Source: Doryteuthis pealeii
Taxonomy: Eukaryota > Mollusca > Cephalopoda > Myopsida > Loliginidae
Direction of reading: 5' to 3'
Assembly: GCA_023376005.1 (NCBI GenBank)
Contig: CM042145.1
Coordinates: 101,954,591-102,018,590, forward strand
DNA length: 64,000 bases
In this document: piece by piece, positions 41,695-52,378 of the stretch
Layout of the letters: every line of letters begins with the position of its first letter
Position numbering within the stretch: the first letter of the stretch is position 1
The notes under the pieces: model-generated
What the model was told of the DNA's origin: nothing
Database searches by the model: none
What the model saw: the letters and a program-made list of their open reading frames with translations, nothing else
Made by a program: the position numbers and the translations under genes

Positions 41695-41887
41695 ATGCCC
41701 TGTCATCATCTCAGATAAATAATGGACCATTCCATTTTGATTTATAACATATGAATGCATGTGTTTAAATGTTATGCTATGTCATCATACTCGGATAAAT
41801 AATGGACCATATCATAGTAATTGTGAGGAAAGAAAGGGAAGAAAAAGAATGTGCTTTTTCTTCCTCTTTCTTTCATCATTATGAGAA
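41695..41887. repeat. Duplicated snippet also present in the plus-strand Helitron
   Basis: CAGATAAATAATGGACCATTC with GAAAGAAAGGGAAGAAAAAG occurs here (twice, imperfectly) and at 27564-27625 inside the Helitron. The direction of transfer is unknown. Confidence 0.5.
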
Positions 41888-42470
41888 CTAGCAAATATAT
41901 GCACCCCCGGGTGCAAGTATTTAAGTTTAAATGTAATAAAATATTAGATTAAATCAGAAAGGCTAATGAAACTAATTAAGAATTCAAATAAAAAGATTTG
42001 AAACGGAGGGGGTATAATCGGAAAATAGAACAACTGAAACTTACTCTTTCATCACTTCCGTTTTTCAATGCTAAATTTTCATAATTTAACTATTTAGTTA
42101 AAATAGGAAGTAAAGAATAAAATTACAGTTATTTCTTCTTGTTAATGAATTTTTTTTAGAAACAATTAGAAATCAATAATACCAAGCACATTTTTATTAA
42201 AATCAGTTTTTTTAATATCAATATGCAAATTAGCTTTACGTTTACACTGAAAACTGGTATTTTGTTGTATATATAAATACAATTGCATGTTATTAGTATT
42301 TAGGTAAGGCAAACAGTATTAATAATGTCAAACAGTTTTATTATTAATTGAGGTTTAGATAAAATAAAATCATGGAGAATGTGACGTAAATAACTAAGGG
42401 AATTGTGACTTGAGTAGTAATATAGTTTCGGTTACAGACAGAAAAACCAACAATCTCCATTATAATAAGA
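41888..42470 (-). mobile_element. Non-autonomous Helitron (copy H3)
   Basis: 583 bp. Minus strand starts TCTTATTATAATGGAGATTG and ends with hairpin GCACCCGGGGGTGC-like sequence, 11 bases before CTAG. Flanks A and T. Uninterrupted, and a useful reference for H2. Confidence 0.85.
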
Positions 42471-42579
42471 TTTCTCTCTGATGCACATTTAGTTAAACTG
42501 CTGTCTGATTCCTCTGCACAAGTGAGAAAGCAGAATAATCATTTTCAGTGTGTTGCAATTTTATTTTCTGTCAGTAATA

Positions 42580-42598
42580 CACACACACACACACACAA
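42580..42598. repeat. (CA)n microsatellite
   Basis: About nine CA units. Confidence 0.8.
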
Positions 42599-42617
42599 TG
42601 TTATATACCCACTTCAT

Positions 42618-42955
42618 ATTGAGTCTGTTAAGAGACAGATTGGTCACCCCCAACTGCATTTAAGGGTATCTGTAAGAATGATCTCAGGTGCTTTGGCATT
42701 ACCCTTCTATCTGAGAAAATTTGGCTCAGGACCACCCTCGGTGGCAGCAGGCTCTCTGCAGTGGACTGTTTGTGTCTTAAGTCACCCTGGTCGAACACCA
42801 TGAATCCAAGAGATCCAGAAGAAAGCAACGGCAACAAAGCACCGGCATATCAACATCTGCAGGGACAGCCTTCACATGTGACATCTGTGGTCGAGGCTGT
42901 TTTTCAAACATTGGACTTCAGTCACAGAAGGCTCTGTAAGAGACTGTGAAAATTG
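42618..42955 (+). pseudogene. LINE ORF2 C-terminus with a CxxC zinc-finger-like end
   Basis: Frames in turn read KRQIGHPQLHL, ICKNDLRCFGI, then after a gap TCDICGRGCFSNIGLQS. These align with 61720-62185 (GKRQIGRPQL, VCKNDLRCFSI). A Cys-rich finger near the C-terminus followed by IGL.SH is common in one group of animal non-LTR retrotransposons. Several frameshifts show it is dead. Confidence 0.6.
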
Positions 42956-43344
42956 TCCACCAGCTTCTCTTTCTCTTCTTTTTTTTTCTCTTCTTCCTCC
43001 TCCTTTCACTTCCTCTTTCACTCTCTCGACACTCTGTTACTGAAGAACAAAAATGCAGTGCACCGTTCAGGCCAAAATAGGTCGCTTTTATAGCCAAATA
43101 AAAGTTGCAATGCACCATGGGCATTCACCCATAATGCCTCGCAACCTCAATAAAAAGTCCATTCTGCCCCCTCCAACTTCTTGATACTTCTTACTCAGAG
43201 TGGGCATAATTGCGTACCACATTCCTTCTTCCCCCAACCACATTCCTTTCCTTGCCAGGGACAGTTTTGCAGGCCAGGCATCGAGGACGCTTTGAGTCAG
43301 GTAAGTTTGACTCATTACTACAATTTCATCATCATCAGGGTGTA

Positions 43345-43625
43345 ATCCCTCCCTATTGGCCATTAATCTTAGTAAGTCCTCTCAATGGCATCCAGTGTCC
43401 GTACAGTTGCTGCTTAATGTTTTTGTTGGTTGGTCAACATTGGTGGGTCTATGAGTAGGAGTCCATTACTTATGAATTTGTCCTTACTTCTCCAGCAGTG
43501 TCCATCAAGACGTGTCAACAACCATTTCTATCACCAATCGTACTTGATAATTCCTCTCGATGGCATCCAGTGTCTGCACAGATGCTAGTAAATGTTTTTG
43601 CTGGTTGGCCAACATTAGTGTGAAG
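43345..43625 (-). pseudogene. Two tandem LINE ORF2 C-terminal fragments
   Basis: Minus frames give NVGQPAKTFTSICADTGC, then HREELSSTIGDRNG (43515-43620), and TNVDQPTKTLSSNCTDTGCH (stop) EDLLRLMANREG (43345-43450). Both are the 'GRPAKT...DTGC...DR.GW' tail of the LINE clade at 15585. Their tandem order shows a local duplication. Confidence 0.65.
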
Positions 43626-43714
43626 ATAGTATAGAGGAAAGGAGATGAGATCTTACTTGTTCTTCTTTTTTCTTTTGGGCTGGGTAGTCTGTGCTTATTT
43701 CTTGGTTTGTAATA

Positions 43715-44035
43715 AACAAGCAAGACTTGGTTGGTTCTATAAGACATCTATTCTTTATTACAAAAAACCCAAGCTCAAAAGGGTTTTCTACTGTGGTAAG
43801 AAGCTGGCATCTTGGGAGCAAAGGACCCCTACATCTGCTTCCCTCAGCTAACAGCCAGCATCTGACTAACTCTAATTTCCATTCTCACGCCTTCTTTTAG
43901 CCAATCAGCATTCAGATCAGAGAAGGTTAAACTGCTGTCAATACCTTTTTTTCAACGGTTAATGGTAATTTTCCATTTTCCATTATTTGAATTTTAACTA
44001 CACTTACATACATAATTTGTAGGCTACCCATGTAA
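43715..44035 (-). mobile_element. LTR-B-like unit
   Basis: Minus strand starts near TGTAGTTACATGGGTAGCC (44036), passes CAAATAATGG and TTGTAATAAAGAAT (polyadenylation signal), and ends after CAAGTCTTGCTTGTTTATT. The following internal part carries AACAAGTAAGATCTCATC, matching the GTAAGA junction of the 25.4-kb units. Confidence 0.5.
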
Positions 44036-44074
44036 CTACAAGGTACATAACCATTTTCTATTTTCTACATTGTT

Positions 44075-44190
44075 GTCATTAGCTAAGCCTAGTTTAGTTT
44101 GGCACAAGGCCAGAAGTATGAGGCATCCATTGATAAATTCTCTAGTAATAGTTTGCTAACCTAGACTGCTAACCAGTACACCAAACAAGT
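44075..44190 (-). repeat. SINE-E fragment
   Basis: TTTGGCACAAGGCCAGAAGT, GTTTGCTAACCTAGACTGCT and ACCAGTACACCAAAC in family order. Confidence 0.5.
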
Positions 44191-44197
44191 ATGGTAA

Positions 44198-44432
44198 AGA
44201 GGGAGAGAGAAAGTGAAAGAGGGAGAGAGAGAGAGAAATACCTAAAAGAACTTAAATGCAGAAAGAGATAGAGAGAAATAGAGAAACACAGAGAGAGAGG
44301 GGGAGAGAGAGAGAGTGAAAGAAGGAGAGATGAAGAGAGAAAGAGAGAGAAAGAGAGAGAGTGAAAGAGGGAAAGAAACACAGAGAGAGAGAGTGAAAGA
44401 GGGAGAGAGAAAGAGAGAGAGTGAAACTATAT
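44198..44432. repeat. GA-rich microsatellite
   Basis: Irregular (GA)n with GTGAAAGAGGGA repeats. It generates Ser/Leu frames on the minus strand that are not genes. Confidence 0.9.
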
Positions 44433-44454
44433 TCTTCTTGGGGTTTACAAAGGC

Positions 44455-44666
44455 CCATTGTGGCTAATGTGCTGGACTGCGACATCATAGTAAGCGAGTT
44501 CAAACTCCAGTCACGTTATTACGTTTACTTTTTGATTAATAGCCTTGGGAAAGGTATGAGCCCCTTCGTCCCCCCAACAATGGGTTAAATAGTATAATTG
44601 CTGTTATACAAATATGGCTTTGGCATTAAATAACCCATGAAAATTGATATGCCATTAAACAAAGAA
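44455..44666 (+). repeat. SINE-D, intact reference copy
   Basis: A-box-like TGGCTAATGTGCTGG, B-box-like GAGTTCAAACTCC, CTTGGGAAAGGTATGA, AACAATGGGTTAAATAG, tail GGCATTAAATAACCCA and GATATGCCATTAAAC. Confidence 0.75.
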
Positions 44667-45690
44667 ACCAAACCATACTCTTTTATGCATATGCTCATAA
44701 AGATGTTGGGTGGTATAAGAATAAATCAGCTCAGCTTCAGGGGGCTGTTTCCCTGTTTATATAGCCATTCTCATATATACATATATTGTAGAGTATACCA
44801 GCATACCCGTGGTTGTATACAGATATACTTATCTGGGATACTTAGCTTCTTCTTAATACCTGAGTAGATCTGGAGAGCTGTTATCTCATTTTCTTCTATG
44901 GATATAATATTGTAGAGTAAAACTAGCATCATGATGAAAAGTCTTGGTATAAGTTAAAATACAAATAGGATTATCTCAGAAAGCCCAGTATCTCCATTTC
45001 TGTTGCTTGCAGCGATGGCAATACTAGATCATATCCTCAGAAAATATTGCAAGAAAATACAAACGTTCTTATGTGATGTAAGATCATTTGCAAAAAAGAA
45101 ACAGCAAAAGCAAAAGGATTTAAAACACAATTAAAAACGATTATAATCATTAGTGATGACAGTGCCCTCCGACCTTCTTATTTCTCTCTTTTTTTTTTTT
45201 TTAAATGTTTGTTGAGAACAAATGTTCTATATTGTCTGTCATCCGGTCAAATTTCCAAGTTGTTGCCATGTCAAAATTCAAAATAAAAAAAAAAAAATAA
45301 ATAAATAAAAACCGTCAAAAGAAAAATTTATATACCTAGCTTTTGTTTCGCTTTCCCTTTTCTTTTCTTTTTCCTTTCTCCCTTTTTTTTTGGGGGGGGG
45401 TCTTTTTTTTTCCTTTGTTCTCTAATTTAAATTTTTTTTTTTTAGTAAATAAAAAGATTATGTATTAGTATTGATGGAAAAATTTTAAGAAAATATCTTT
45501 TATGAGTACTTTTCTCTCTTTTTCTTTTAAACTTTAAATAGATTAAATATTATATTAATTATATATTAAAATATTATATAATAATTACATATTAGGATTG
45601 ATGCAAAATTCAAAACAACAAAACAAACCATGTATTATAAGTATTTTCTTGTAGAACTTGGGAATCTTCATGTTGTAATCAGGAGCTTTT
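44667..45690. other. No recognised feature
   Basis: AT-rich with T-runs near 45190, 45370 and 45430. Open frames are short and featureless. Confidence 0.4.
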
Positions 45691-45815
45691 ATGGAACTTC
45701 AGAGTTTGAGAAGATTCCTGAGTTCGACAAGAAACATCTGAAGAAGGCTGAGGGTACATCAACTGAAATGTTGTGTATATAGCAATAAAGATGAGGATTA
45801 TAGTACCAAAAATCA
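45690..45815 (+). mobile_element. Single arm of the hammerhead-type palindrome (copy 5)
   Basis: TTCGACAAGAAACATCTGAA, CTGAAGA box at 45740, a decayed stem, GAAATG, then GCAATAAAGATGAGG. The opposite arm is absent. Confidence 0.6.
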
Positions 45816-46201
45816 AATAATACAAATTAAATTTAATATTATCATTAGTAACCCTTTCCAGACTAAATTTTTATTTGAAAATTTTGCAAGTTTGAAAGTA
45901 ACAGAAATTTAAATTTTGAAATAATTTTGAAACTGATAGAAAACACTTCTCTGGCCAATTGATTTAATTAAGATTTGGTTGTAAAGAAAGAAAAGTGAAT
46001 TTAGTATTGGTTAATGAGCAATATTAATAATAAATAAAGAGAAAGAAAAACAAGAAAAGAAATAGAATTAACTATTCACGAAACATCAGAAACAAAGAAA
46101 GCAACACATGCCAGAGAAGTACACACACCTTAGTTTAGTCTCTTTGGGCTGATAGATGGCTTCTTAGCTGGATCTATATCTGGATCTGGTCTGGTAGATG
46201 T

Positions 46202-46660
46202 TGTAAGATTTGAAGTTGGAACGCAAACAAACTCCGACACAGGTTGAGGGACAAAACATTTAATAGGTATACAGCACATGGATATGACGAGATACATAAA
46301 GTACATAGATAAATATACAAGAGTAGAGATAATGACACATTCATGAAAGTAAAATACAAGATATTTAGGTATCAAAGAGATACTTAAATGTACATAAAAA
46401 CATAGTTACGGATACATAACTAAAGGATAGTCATATATCATATAAGAGACTTACTAGCAGTGAGTGGCCAGTGTTAAGGGCCGAAGCCCCAATGAGAAAG
46501 GGGTAGACCGTGTCTAACCCATGTGGTCTCGTAGTGAGCAGCAGGCAAAGAGAGGAAGAGAAGTTCAAATCAGCCGCTTAAATACACAACGCCCCTAGCG
46601 GGAACCAACGACACTAAACGGCAGACAACTCCCCGGGCAAATACGAAAATAACTCCCACA
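46202..46660 (-). mobile_element. Solo LTR related to LTR-A, TSD ATGT
   Basis: 459 bp. Minus strand starts TGTGGGAGTTA (46660) and ends AAATCTTACA (46202). ATGT is duplicated at 46198-46201 and 46661-46664. Shares TATTTAAGCGGCTG, the GTTGTCTGCC and CCCGCTAGGGGC blocks and TATTAAATGTTTTGTC with the other two LTR-A copies, but its middle is longer and diverged. Frames within it are not genes. Confidence 0.8.
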
Positions 46661-46689
46661 ATGTTACTCTGGGAAGTATTCTATGTCTT

Positions 46690-47006
46690 GGCTGATTTTT
46701 TTGGTCTTGATAAATGAACACAAGACTTTGTTTTTTTTCTTAGAGCTCTTTATTATTTTATAAGATCCAGATCAACAAATACATGTGTGAGAATTTAGTT
46801 TCAACAGACAGATCACCATTGTGACCATCCTGTTCAGAGCCCAACTAAAATCTGTCTTTTCTAAACTAATTTTCACACGGCTCGCTCTGATGAATCAGAA
46901 GAGAGGTCAAGATCTCTCAATTATTTTGCCTGTGTTTTTCCATGACCGTTAGTTTTGAATTAAGCTACACTTATACATAATTAATAGGCTACCTATCACC
47001 TAGGTA
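46690..47006 (-). mobile_element. LTR-B-like unit
   Basis: Minus strand starts TGTTACCTAGGTGATAGG, has TAATTCAAAACTAACGGTC and AATAATAAAGAGC (polyadenylation signal), and ends after CAAAGTCTTGTGTTC. It lies next to the LTR-A solo element. Confidence 0.5.
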
Positions 47007-47700
47007 ACAAAATCAACACTTGCCCCTTTTCTAAAGAGGTAAGAAATTGGTTTATTGACCGACACCTGAGTTGTCACAAATTGGGAACGGAGATAGAGCT
47101 TAGTTATTTTTGCACCCCTGCCACCCGAGGATTGCTTCCTTCAGGGTCTCCCACATTAAACTGACCCTCGATCACATTCCAACATTGTGGGGGTCTGGAT
47201 AAGTAACTACAGATGGTGAAACTATCAGATGATGCATTAATCCATGCTTTAAACCTTGAAAATATTATCAGAGTAATTACTATCCCAACCCCCTAGCGTG
47301 TGCATCCTGGTCAAAATCCGCATCATCCTTTAGTGTGTTGCACTTTTATTTTCCCATCTGTATAGATTTAAAAAAAATCTGATTACCAGAGGAAATTGGC
47401 AAGCATAAGAATTAAACTGATACTTGTTTGGATAGTGGAGTTGAATGATTTTTGGAAATAGAATAACTCTTGGAGATTACAAGATATATATTTCATGGCT
47501 CTTCAGAAATATATACATATTACACACCTTTTAAGTATCTTATTACTGGCTTTTGAAAACCTACACCAAAGTTAAAAAAAAAACTATTGGTTCTTCCTGC
47601 TGATGAAAAAAAAGATGTTCGCCAGAAAGCAATGGTAAGTAGAATTCGTCTCTCAAGCTATTGTTAGTGAGTTCAGTTCTCATTAAGTACCTTACATTGA
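47007..47700. other. No recognised feature
   Basis: Mixed-composition sequence without shared repeats or a credible exon. Confidence 0.35.
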
Positions 47701-47709
47701 TAGCGGGGT

Positions 47710-48195
47710 TTAAAATATGCTGACTGTATCTCCTGCAGAACGGTACCCCATTCAAATTGGTGTTCCAAATATGACACCCATTCAGTATCTGATGCTGACT
47801 GTATACCCTGCAGAGCGGTAAGACCACACCAAAAAAATAGGTGTCCTGGGTATGACACTAAACTCCATCTGATGCTGACTGTATACCCTGCAGAGGGGTA
47901 AGACCCCCCCCCAAAAAAAATAGGTGTCCTGGGTTGACATAAAACTGCATCTGATGGTGAGGCTCCAGGTCTGGGGAGTGAGAAGTACCCTTTCTTTGCC
48001 ATTGTTCTAGGTCTACTCTGATCCAGAGTGGTAGTACCTTTTAGGATCCCACCCAAGAGTCAAATAGATATGTTTAAAATTATTTATATTTGATTAGTCC
48101 ATAGAGAAAATATTGTCTTAAGAAAAAAATACACAAAAATGTAAATATAAACATGAATCCACAACCTCTTTGCATAAAATAACTCTTGATGAATA
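47710..48195 (+). repeat. SINE-C long form with triplicated 5' module
   Basis: TGCTGACTGTAT(A/C), CCTGCAG and GGTGT(T/C)C recur at about 47717, 47790 and 47872. The usual body (GGTGAGGCTCCAG, AGAGTGGTAGTACC, CAAATAGATATG) and a degraded tail follow. This shows that the family extends further 5' than most copies. Confidence 0.65.
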
Positions 48196-48464
48196 CCACC
48201 AATTCCCCAAACGTGTCAGAAGGAGCTACAAAGCCAAAATAGTTCGACCCTTGTAGCAGTTGACATCCAGCATCCAACTAGTTTCATTTCAAAATTTGCA
48301 CTGCCTCCCTTCATGAATTTGCTTTGTATTGAGCTACTTGCACATGCATGCAAATCACTGATGCTCTTAAAAGGGTTTGTTTTGCCCATGCGCAGTGATG
48401 GAACTGCAAATGGCAGCCATGACAGAACAGATCAGACATTAAGCTTAGCATTAAGTAAGTTTAG

Positions 48465-48715
48465 ACCCCTTCACGAGCGTTGATCCCAGGGGGCCATCCC
48501 CCCAGGCAACACCTGCCCCCTTGATTTAAAGGGGTAGGGCTGGTTTATTGCCCAGTGCCTGAGGCGCCCCCTTGAGGGGGAATGCCGAGGGAATAGACGC
48601 AATTTTTAACCCCGCCCACCAATGAGTCTCGGCTTGTAGGTGGTCCACATTAATAGGGCCTTGTGCCTAACCTAGTGGGGTACGAGGATAATATCCCCCC
48701 CCCCTGGTCCCACTT
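48465..48715 (+). repeat. GC-rich repeat, simple forward copy
   Basis: GTTGATCCCAGGGGGCCATC, CTTGATTTAAAGGGG, TTATTGCCCAGTGCCTGAGG, TGAGTCTCGGCTTGTAGGTG, CTTGTGCCTAACC: the same order as the forward parts of 11618-12142. Confidence 0.7.
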
Positions 48716-48717
48716 CA

Positions 48718-48800
48718 TTACACTGCCAAGAATGAATAAAACAAACGTCTTTTTGGCACAAAATTACCCAAGGGTTGACATGCTGTAAAATCCAACCAGC
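48718..48800 (+). repeat. SINE-C tail fragment
   Basis: CAAGAATGAATAAAACAAAC, GGCACAAAATTACCC, GTTGACATGCTGTAAAATCC. Confidence 0.65.
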
Positions 48801-48942
48801 TAACTAAACTCGGTTTGGTTGTGGGTTTGATATTTATTTAGCATGTGTTGGACAGGAATAGTCCGGTGGATCCCATCTGGTGGATCCCATCTGGTTTGAC
48901 ATGACATTAAAACCAATCAATCACTAAATTGTGACTTTATGC

Positions 48943-49190
48943 CAGCAGTCAGTAGAGTGTCCGCCTAGGAACCACAAGGTTCCTGGTTTGTTACCTGCCC
49001 TCACCAACTCAGCGTATGAGTTGCACAGGGATATGAGCGGTAAAGTGAGGAGCTGATGGTAGGTGTGGTGCTCCACCCCAGATGCCAAAAACAATCTCCT
49101 TGGTCTAGCACTAGCGAATAGGGGATAGACTCCCTTGCTGTCTGGCTGATACCGACTTTAGGCCACCCCGACGACTACTTTACTAATGTC
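48943..49190 (+). repeat. SINE-A
   Basis: Degraded head (GCAGTCAGTAGAGTGTCCGC). Body ACTCAGCGTATGAGTTGC, GGTAGGTGTGGTGCTCCACC. Ends GACTTTAGGCCACCCCG. Confidence 0.75.
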
Positions 49191-49244
49191 TTTGAGTATA
49201 GGGTTATCTAGGTATGGTATGTTTGAAAGTTAAGTAAGTAAATA

Positions 49245-49577
49245 AAGTTGTCGGGGTGGTCTAAAGTCGGTATCAGCCAGACAGTGAGGGAGTCTATTCC
49301 CCTTTTCACTAGTGATAGACCAAGGAGATTGTTTTTTTTTTGCATCTGAAGTGGAGCACCACACCTATCATCAGCTCCTCACTTTACCGCTCTACTTGAA
49401 AGTTAAAAAGGGAATATAAAGATGGAATTATAGTGAGGAGTCTATTCCCCTTTTCACTAGTGATAGACCAAGGAGATTGTTTTTTTTGCATCTGAGGTGG
49501 AGCACCACACCTACCATCAGCTCCTCACTTTACCGCTGTACTTGAAAGTTAAAAAGGGAATATAAAGATGGAATTAC
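49245..49577 (-). repeat. SINE-A 3' part with 147-bp tandem duplication
   Basis: A minus SINE-A segment (TTGTCGGGGTGGTCTAAAGT ... CTCACTTTACCGC). From 49284, about 147 bp including flanking CTTGAAAGTTAAAAAGGGAA is repeated at 49433-49577 with few differences, so the duplication happened after the SINE inserted. Confidence 0.75.
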
Positions 49578-50000
49578 AGAAGGGAAAAGGCATTGGCAAT
49601 ATAACAGATGTCTTCTTGCAGGAGGACCCCCCCCCCACACACACACTCAAAAAAAATAAAATAAAATAAAATAAAGCAACATCACAGCTTTAAAAATGGT
49701 AATCATAGCATGAAATGGAACCACATCCTATTCAGTATTGGCAGTTTTTGTCTACGTGTTGCCAGAACAGTTGAAATGGGGAAAAGGAGGATTATATCAA
49801 AAATATCAATTTTGTCTTGTGAGAGATTTGTGTTAACAGACAGTTCAGTTGATAAAAACATAAGTTAGCATATGTGTATGTTGAACATTTCTTTTTCTTA
49901 CCTGGGATTATGTTTCAAGATTTTTGAATGCCAAAAGTTTTATACTACTAATAGAAACTAACTGAAATTCAATGGTTTTAATTAGTATATAAAAAAAAAA

Positions 50001-50255
50001 AGTAAAGTCGTCGAGGCGGCCTAATGTCAGTATGAGCCATACAGTGAGGGAGTCTATCCCCTTTTCACTAGCGCTAGACCAAGGAGATTGTTTTTTTAGC
50101 ATCTGAGGTGGAGCGCCACACCTACCATCAGCTCCTTACTTTACCGCACAGATCCCTATGCTACTCATACGCTGAGTTGGCGAGGGCCGGTATCGAACTA
50201 GGAACCTTGTGGTTTCTTGCTGAACACTCTACCGACTGAGCTAACCCGGCCCTAA
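50001..50255 (-). repeat. SINE-A, full length
   Basis: Minus strand: GGGCCGGGTTAGCTCAGTCG head, B-box AGTTCGATACCGG, complete body and end GACGACTTTACTTT. TA-rich flanks (TATATAAAAAA) on both sides could be a decayed target duplication. Confidence 0.8.
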
Positions 50256-50553
50256 TATATAAAAAATAATATTGTACAAGATTTAGTTATATATAAAGCA
50301 GTGCTGAAAAGTTCATGGCCTAACCAGGATTGTATAGAATCAACTTATCATAGTCACCTTAACAGTAAGGCTGTAACTAGCATCCAGTTGTCAGACAAAA
50401 AAAGAGACAGGCTGTAATTGAGTGTAGACCCTGTACTAACTACCAGAACATAGCCATGTGTTGGGTATCTATGTATCAAAGTGTCTACACTGAAAACGAG
50501 CAGCCATCAGAGTCCAGAGAATGAGCTTGGCTACAGTACATTGTGGAACACAG

Positions 50554-50684
50554 AGTAGGTTGATTTTTCACTTTTTAAAAATATCAAATTGCCCATCTAT
50601 GCAAAAGTTGTGTGTTAGTATACTGAATACTGATACCAAAAAATAGATCTTTTACTTCTAAAAAAAGTGAAAAATCGACCTACC
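50554..50684. mobile_element. Palindromic-ended MITE
   Basis: Ends AGTAGGTTGATTTTTCACTT and AAGTGAAAAATCGACCTACC are inverted repeats of about 20 bp. Interior GCAAAAGTTGTGTGTTAGTA also occurs at 14680. Target duplication not clear. Confidence 0.6.
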
Positions 50685-51049
50685 CTAGTGGACCAAACTT
50701 GTATATGAATCACCTATCAACACTTTGATGCTCAAGGCAGATTCAAGTTGCAATACAGCTGAATACTGATCACCTAATAAGAAATTCTACTGATCGAAAT
50801 GCCCAATAAGCCATGAAGCATACATGTTATTCAGCATCATGAACTCGAAGTTCAATACATGTGGCACATCTTTTCTCAAGTTTCTTTAATTCTTAAAAAT
50901 TAGATCAATAAAAGTTAAGAAAAGAAATTCCTTTAATGGTTGTGATGAAAACCTTTCAGCAGCCCTTCACTCACACTCACACTTGATGAATGGAAACTGA
51001 TTCGAGTAATTGCTTTCCCAACTTTTAAAGTCTGACAACAAAGTAATCA

Positions 51050-51583
51050 CTTGCAATTCCAAAGCATCTTGCCTTTTTCCTTGCCGCACCTGGTGTTTTA
51101 TGCACAGCTTAATCTTGAAAAAATATGCATGTGTGAAAATACATTCTCGCCGATGCTCCTGGCTCCGAGATTACGTTTTCTTAAATTAAGGTAGCCATAT
51201 TTTCTTTCCTTTCAACAAAGTAATCTCTTGCAATACCACATTCCAAAGTATCTAGTCTTTTTCCTTGCCGCACCTGGTGTTTTATGCACAGCTTAATCTC
51301 GAAAAAATGTGCATGTGTGAAAATACATTCTCGCTGATTCTCCTGGCTCTGAGATCGCATTTTCTTAAATCAAGGTATTAAGGCAGCCAAATTTTCTTTC
51401 CTTTCAAGCCCTTCACTCATTTTGCACGCAAGACATGTTTGCACCCACTTTGAGTACCCAGGTAGGTCATTTCTCTTGCTACAGTAATATCTTTGCCCTT
51501 TGTCAACAGTCATTTTTTTTGATGTGTAAGGAATTGTAGTGACATGTTATTTATGCTTTGTATTTGTGTTGTAAATATCTTTT
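51050..51583. repeat. Duplicated block, left copy (empty LTR site)
   Basis: Contains a roughly 190-bp unit twice (CTTGCCGCACCTGGTG at 51082 and 51266). Bases 51137-51583 align with 52379-52687 plus 53108-53246. At 51441 it reads GCACCCACTTTG uninterrupted, where the right copy holds an LTR. Confidence 0.8.
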
Positions 51584-51642
51584 TTTTCTCCTTGCGAAAG
51601 TTTGTATTTTGTAATTACAGACTATAATATATACGTGGATCA

Positions 51643-51646
<4 letters not shown>

Positions 51647-51690
<44 letters not shown>
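51647..51690. repeat. (TA)n microsatellite
   Basis: About 22 TA units. Confidence 0.9.
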
Positions 51691-51696
<6 letters not shown>

Positions 51697-51799
51697 CACT
51701 TAATGAAAGAAAACAAAAAGATGGACAAATACCCGGAGTTTGCCAGAACTGTGGAATATGAGGGTGAAAGTACATTTAAAGTAAAATTCAACCGTGGAG

Positions 51800-52060
51800 T
51801 AATCCCTATTGAAAAAAAAGGGCTAAACTTGCAACTCGGTCGGAAAATTAAGGTGACCCAGAAAAAACAGAACCCACAAATTTTGTAATAAAACCTAATT
51901 TTTATTAGGGGGGTTAGGGTTTAGTGTTAGGGTTGGGGTTTAGAGTTAGTTTAATGGGAAAATAAATAAATAATTTGGGTTGTTTTTTCTTGGTCAACCT
52001 GTAATATGTTAATTTCCGACCGATTTGCAAGTTTTGCTGAAAAAGGTTAGGAAAGAAAAA
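51800..52060. repeat. Inverted repeat with telomere-like loop
   Basis: AACTTGCAACTCGGTCGGAA (51827) and its partner TTCCGACCGATTTGCAAGTT (52013) form arms with a CAGAAAAAACAGAACCC-type extension. The loop 51905-51950 is a run of GTTAGG(G)T-type units. A 61-codon frame starting at 51703 crosses the left arm; its Lys-rich product has no known domain. Confidence 0.5.
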
Positions 52061-52182
52061 AAAAAATGGTTCCGATTAAATGAAATAAAACATTTTTTAA
52101 ATAGATTTTTTTTTTAATCCGGGTATAAAAGACAAATATGAAACTATTACTGAATTTGTAGTAATAATCCGTTAATCATACT

Positions 52183-52374
52183 CTGACCTGGAGTGATAGT
52201 ACCTGTTAGGATCCCATGTATGTGTAAAGAATTGTAGTGACATATTATTTATGCTTTGTATTTGTGTTGTAAACATCTAACTAGTACATTACTTACTGAA
52301 TTTGTAGTAATAATCAGTTAATCATACTAAATAAGAGACAGAATGTTGAGAATTCAGAGAATGTTACTTCTATT
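52183..52374. repeat. Mosaic of short duplicated pieces
   Basis: A SINE-C snippet (TGGAGTGATAGTACCTGTTA), then TTATTTATGCTTTGTATTTG (also at 51548 and 53212), then ACTGAATTTGTAGTAATAAT (also at 52151 and 53265). Confidence 0.6.
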
Positions 52375-52378
52375 ATGT

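Noticed and set aside
43100..43363. 91-codon minus frame as a gene
   Set aside because: Its first residues (MANREG) are the tail of a LINE ORF2 fragment; the rest is LINE 3' flank.
46130..46375. Hydrophobic 81-codon minus frame
   Set aside because: Mostly within a solo LTR whose boundaries are fixed by a target duplication.
51703..51888. 61-codon Lys-rich protein
   Set aside because: The frame crosses an arm of an inverted repeat and has no recognisable domain or second copy.
51905..51950. Telomere or internal telomere block
   Set aside because: Units are irregular and only about 45 bp long, lying in the loop of an inverted repeat.
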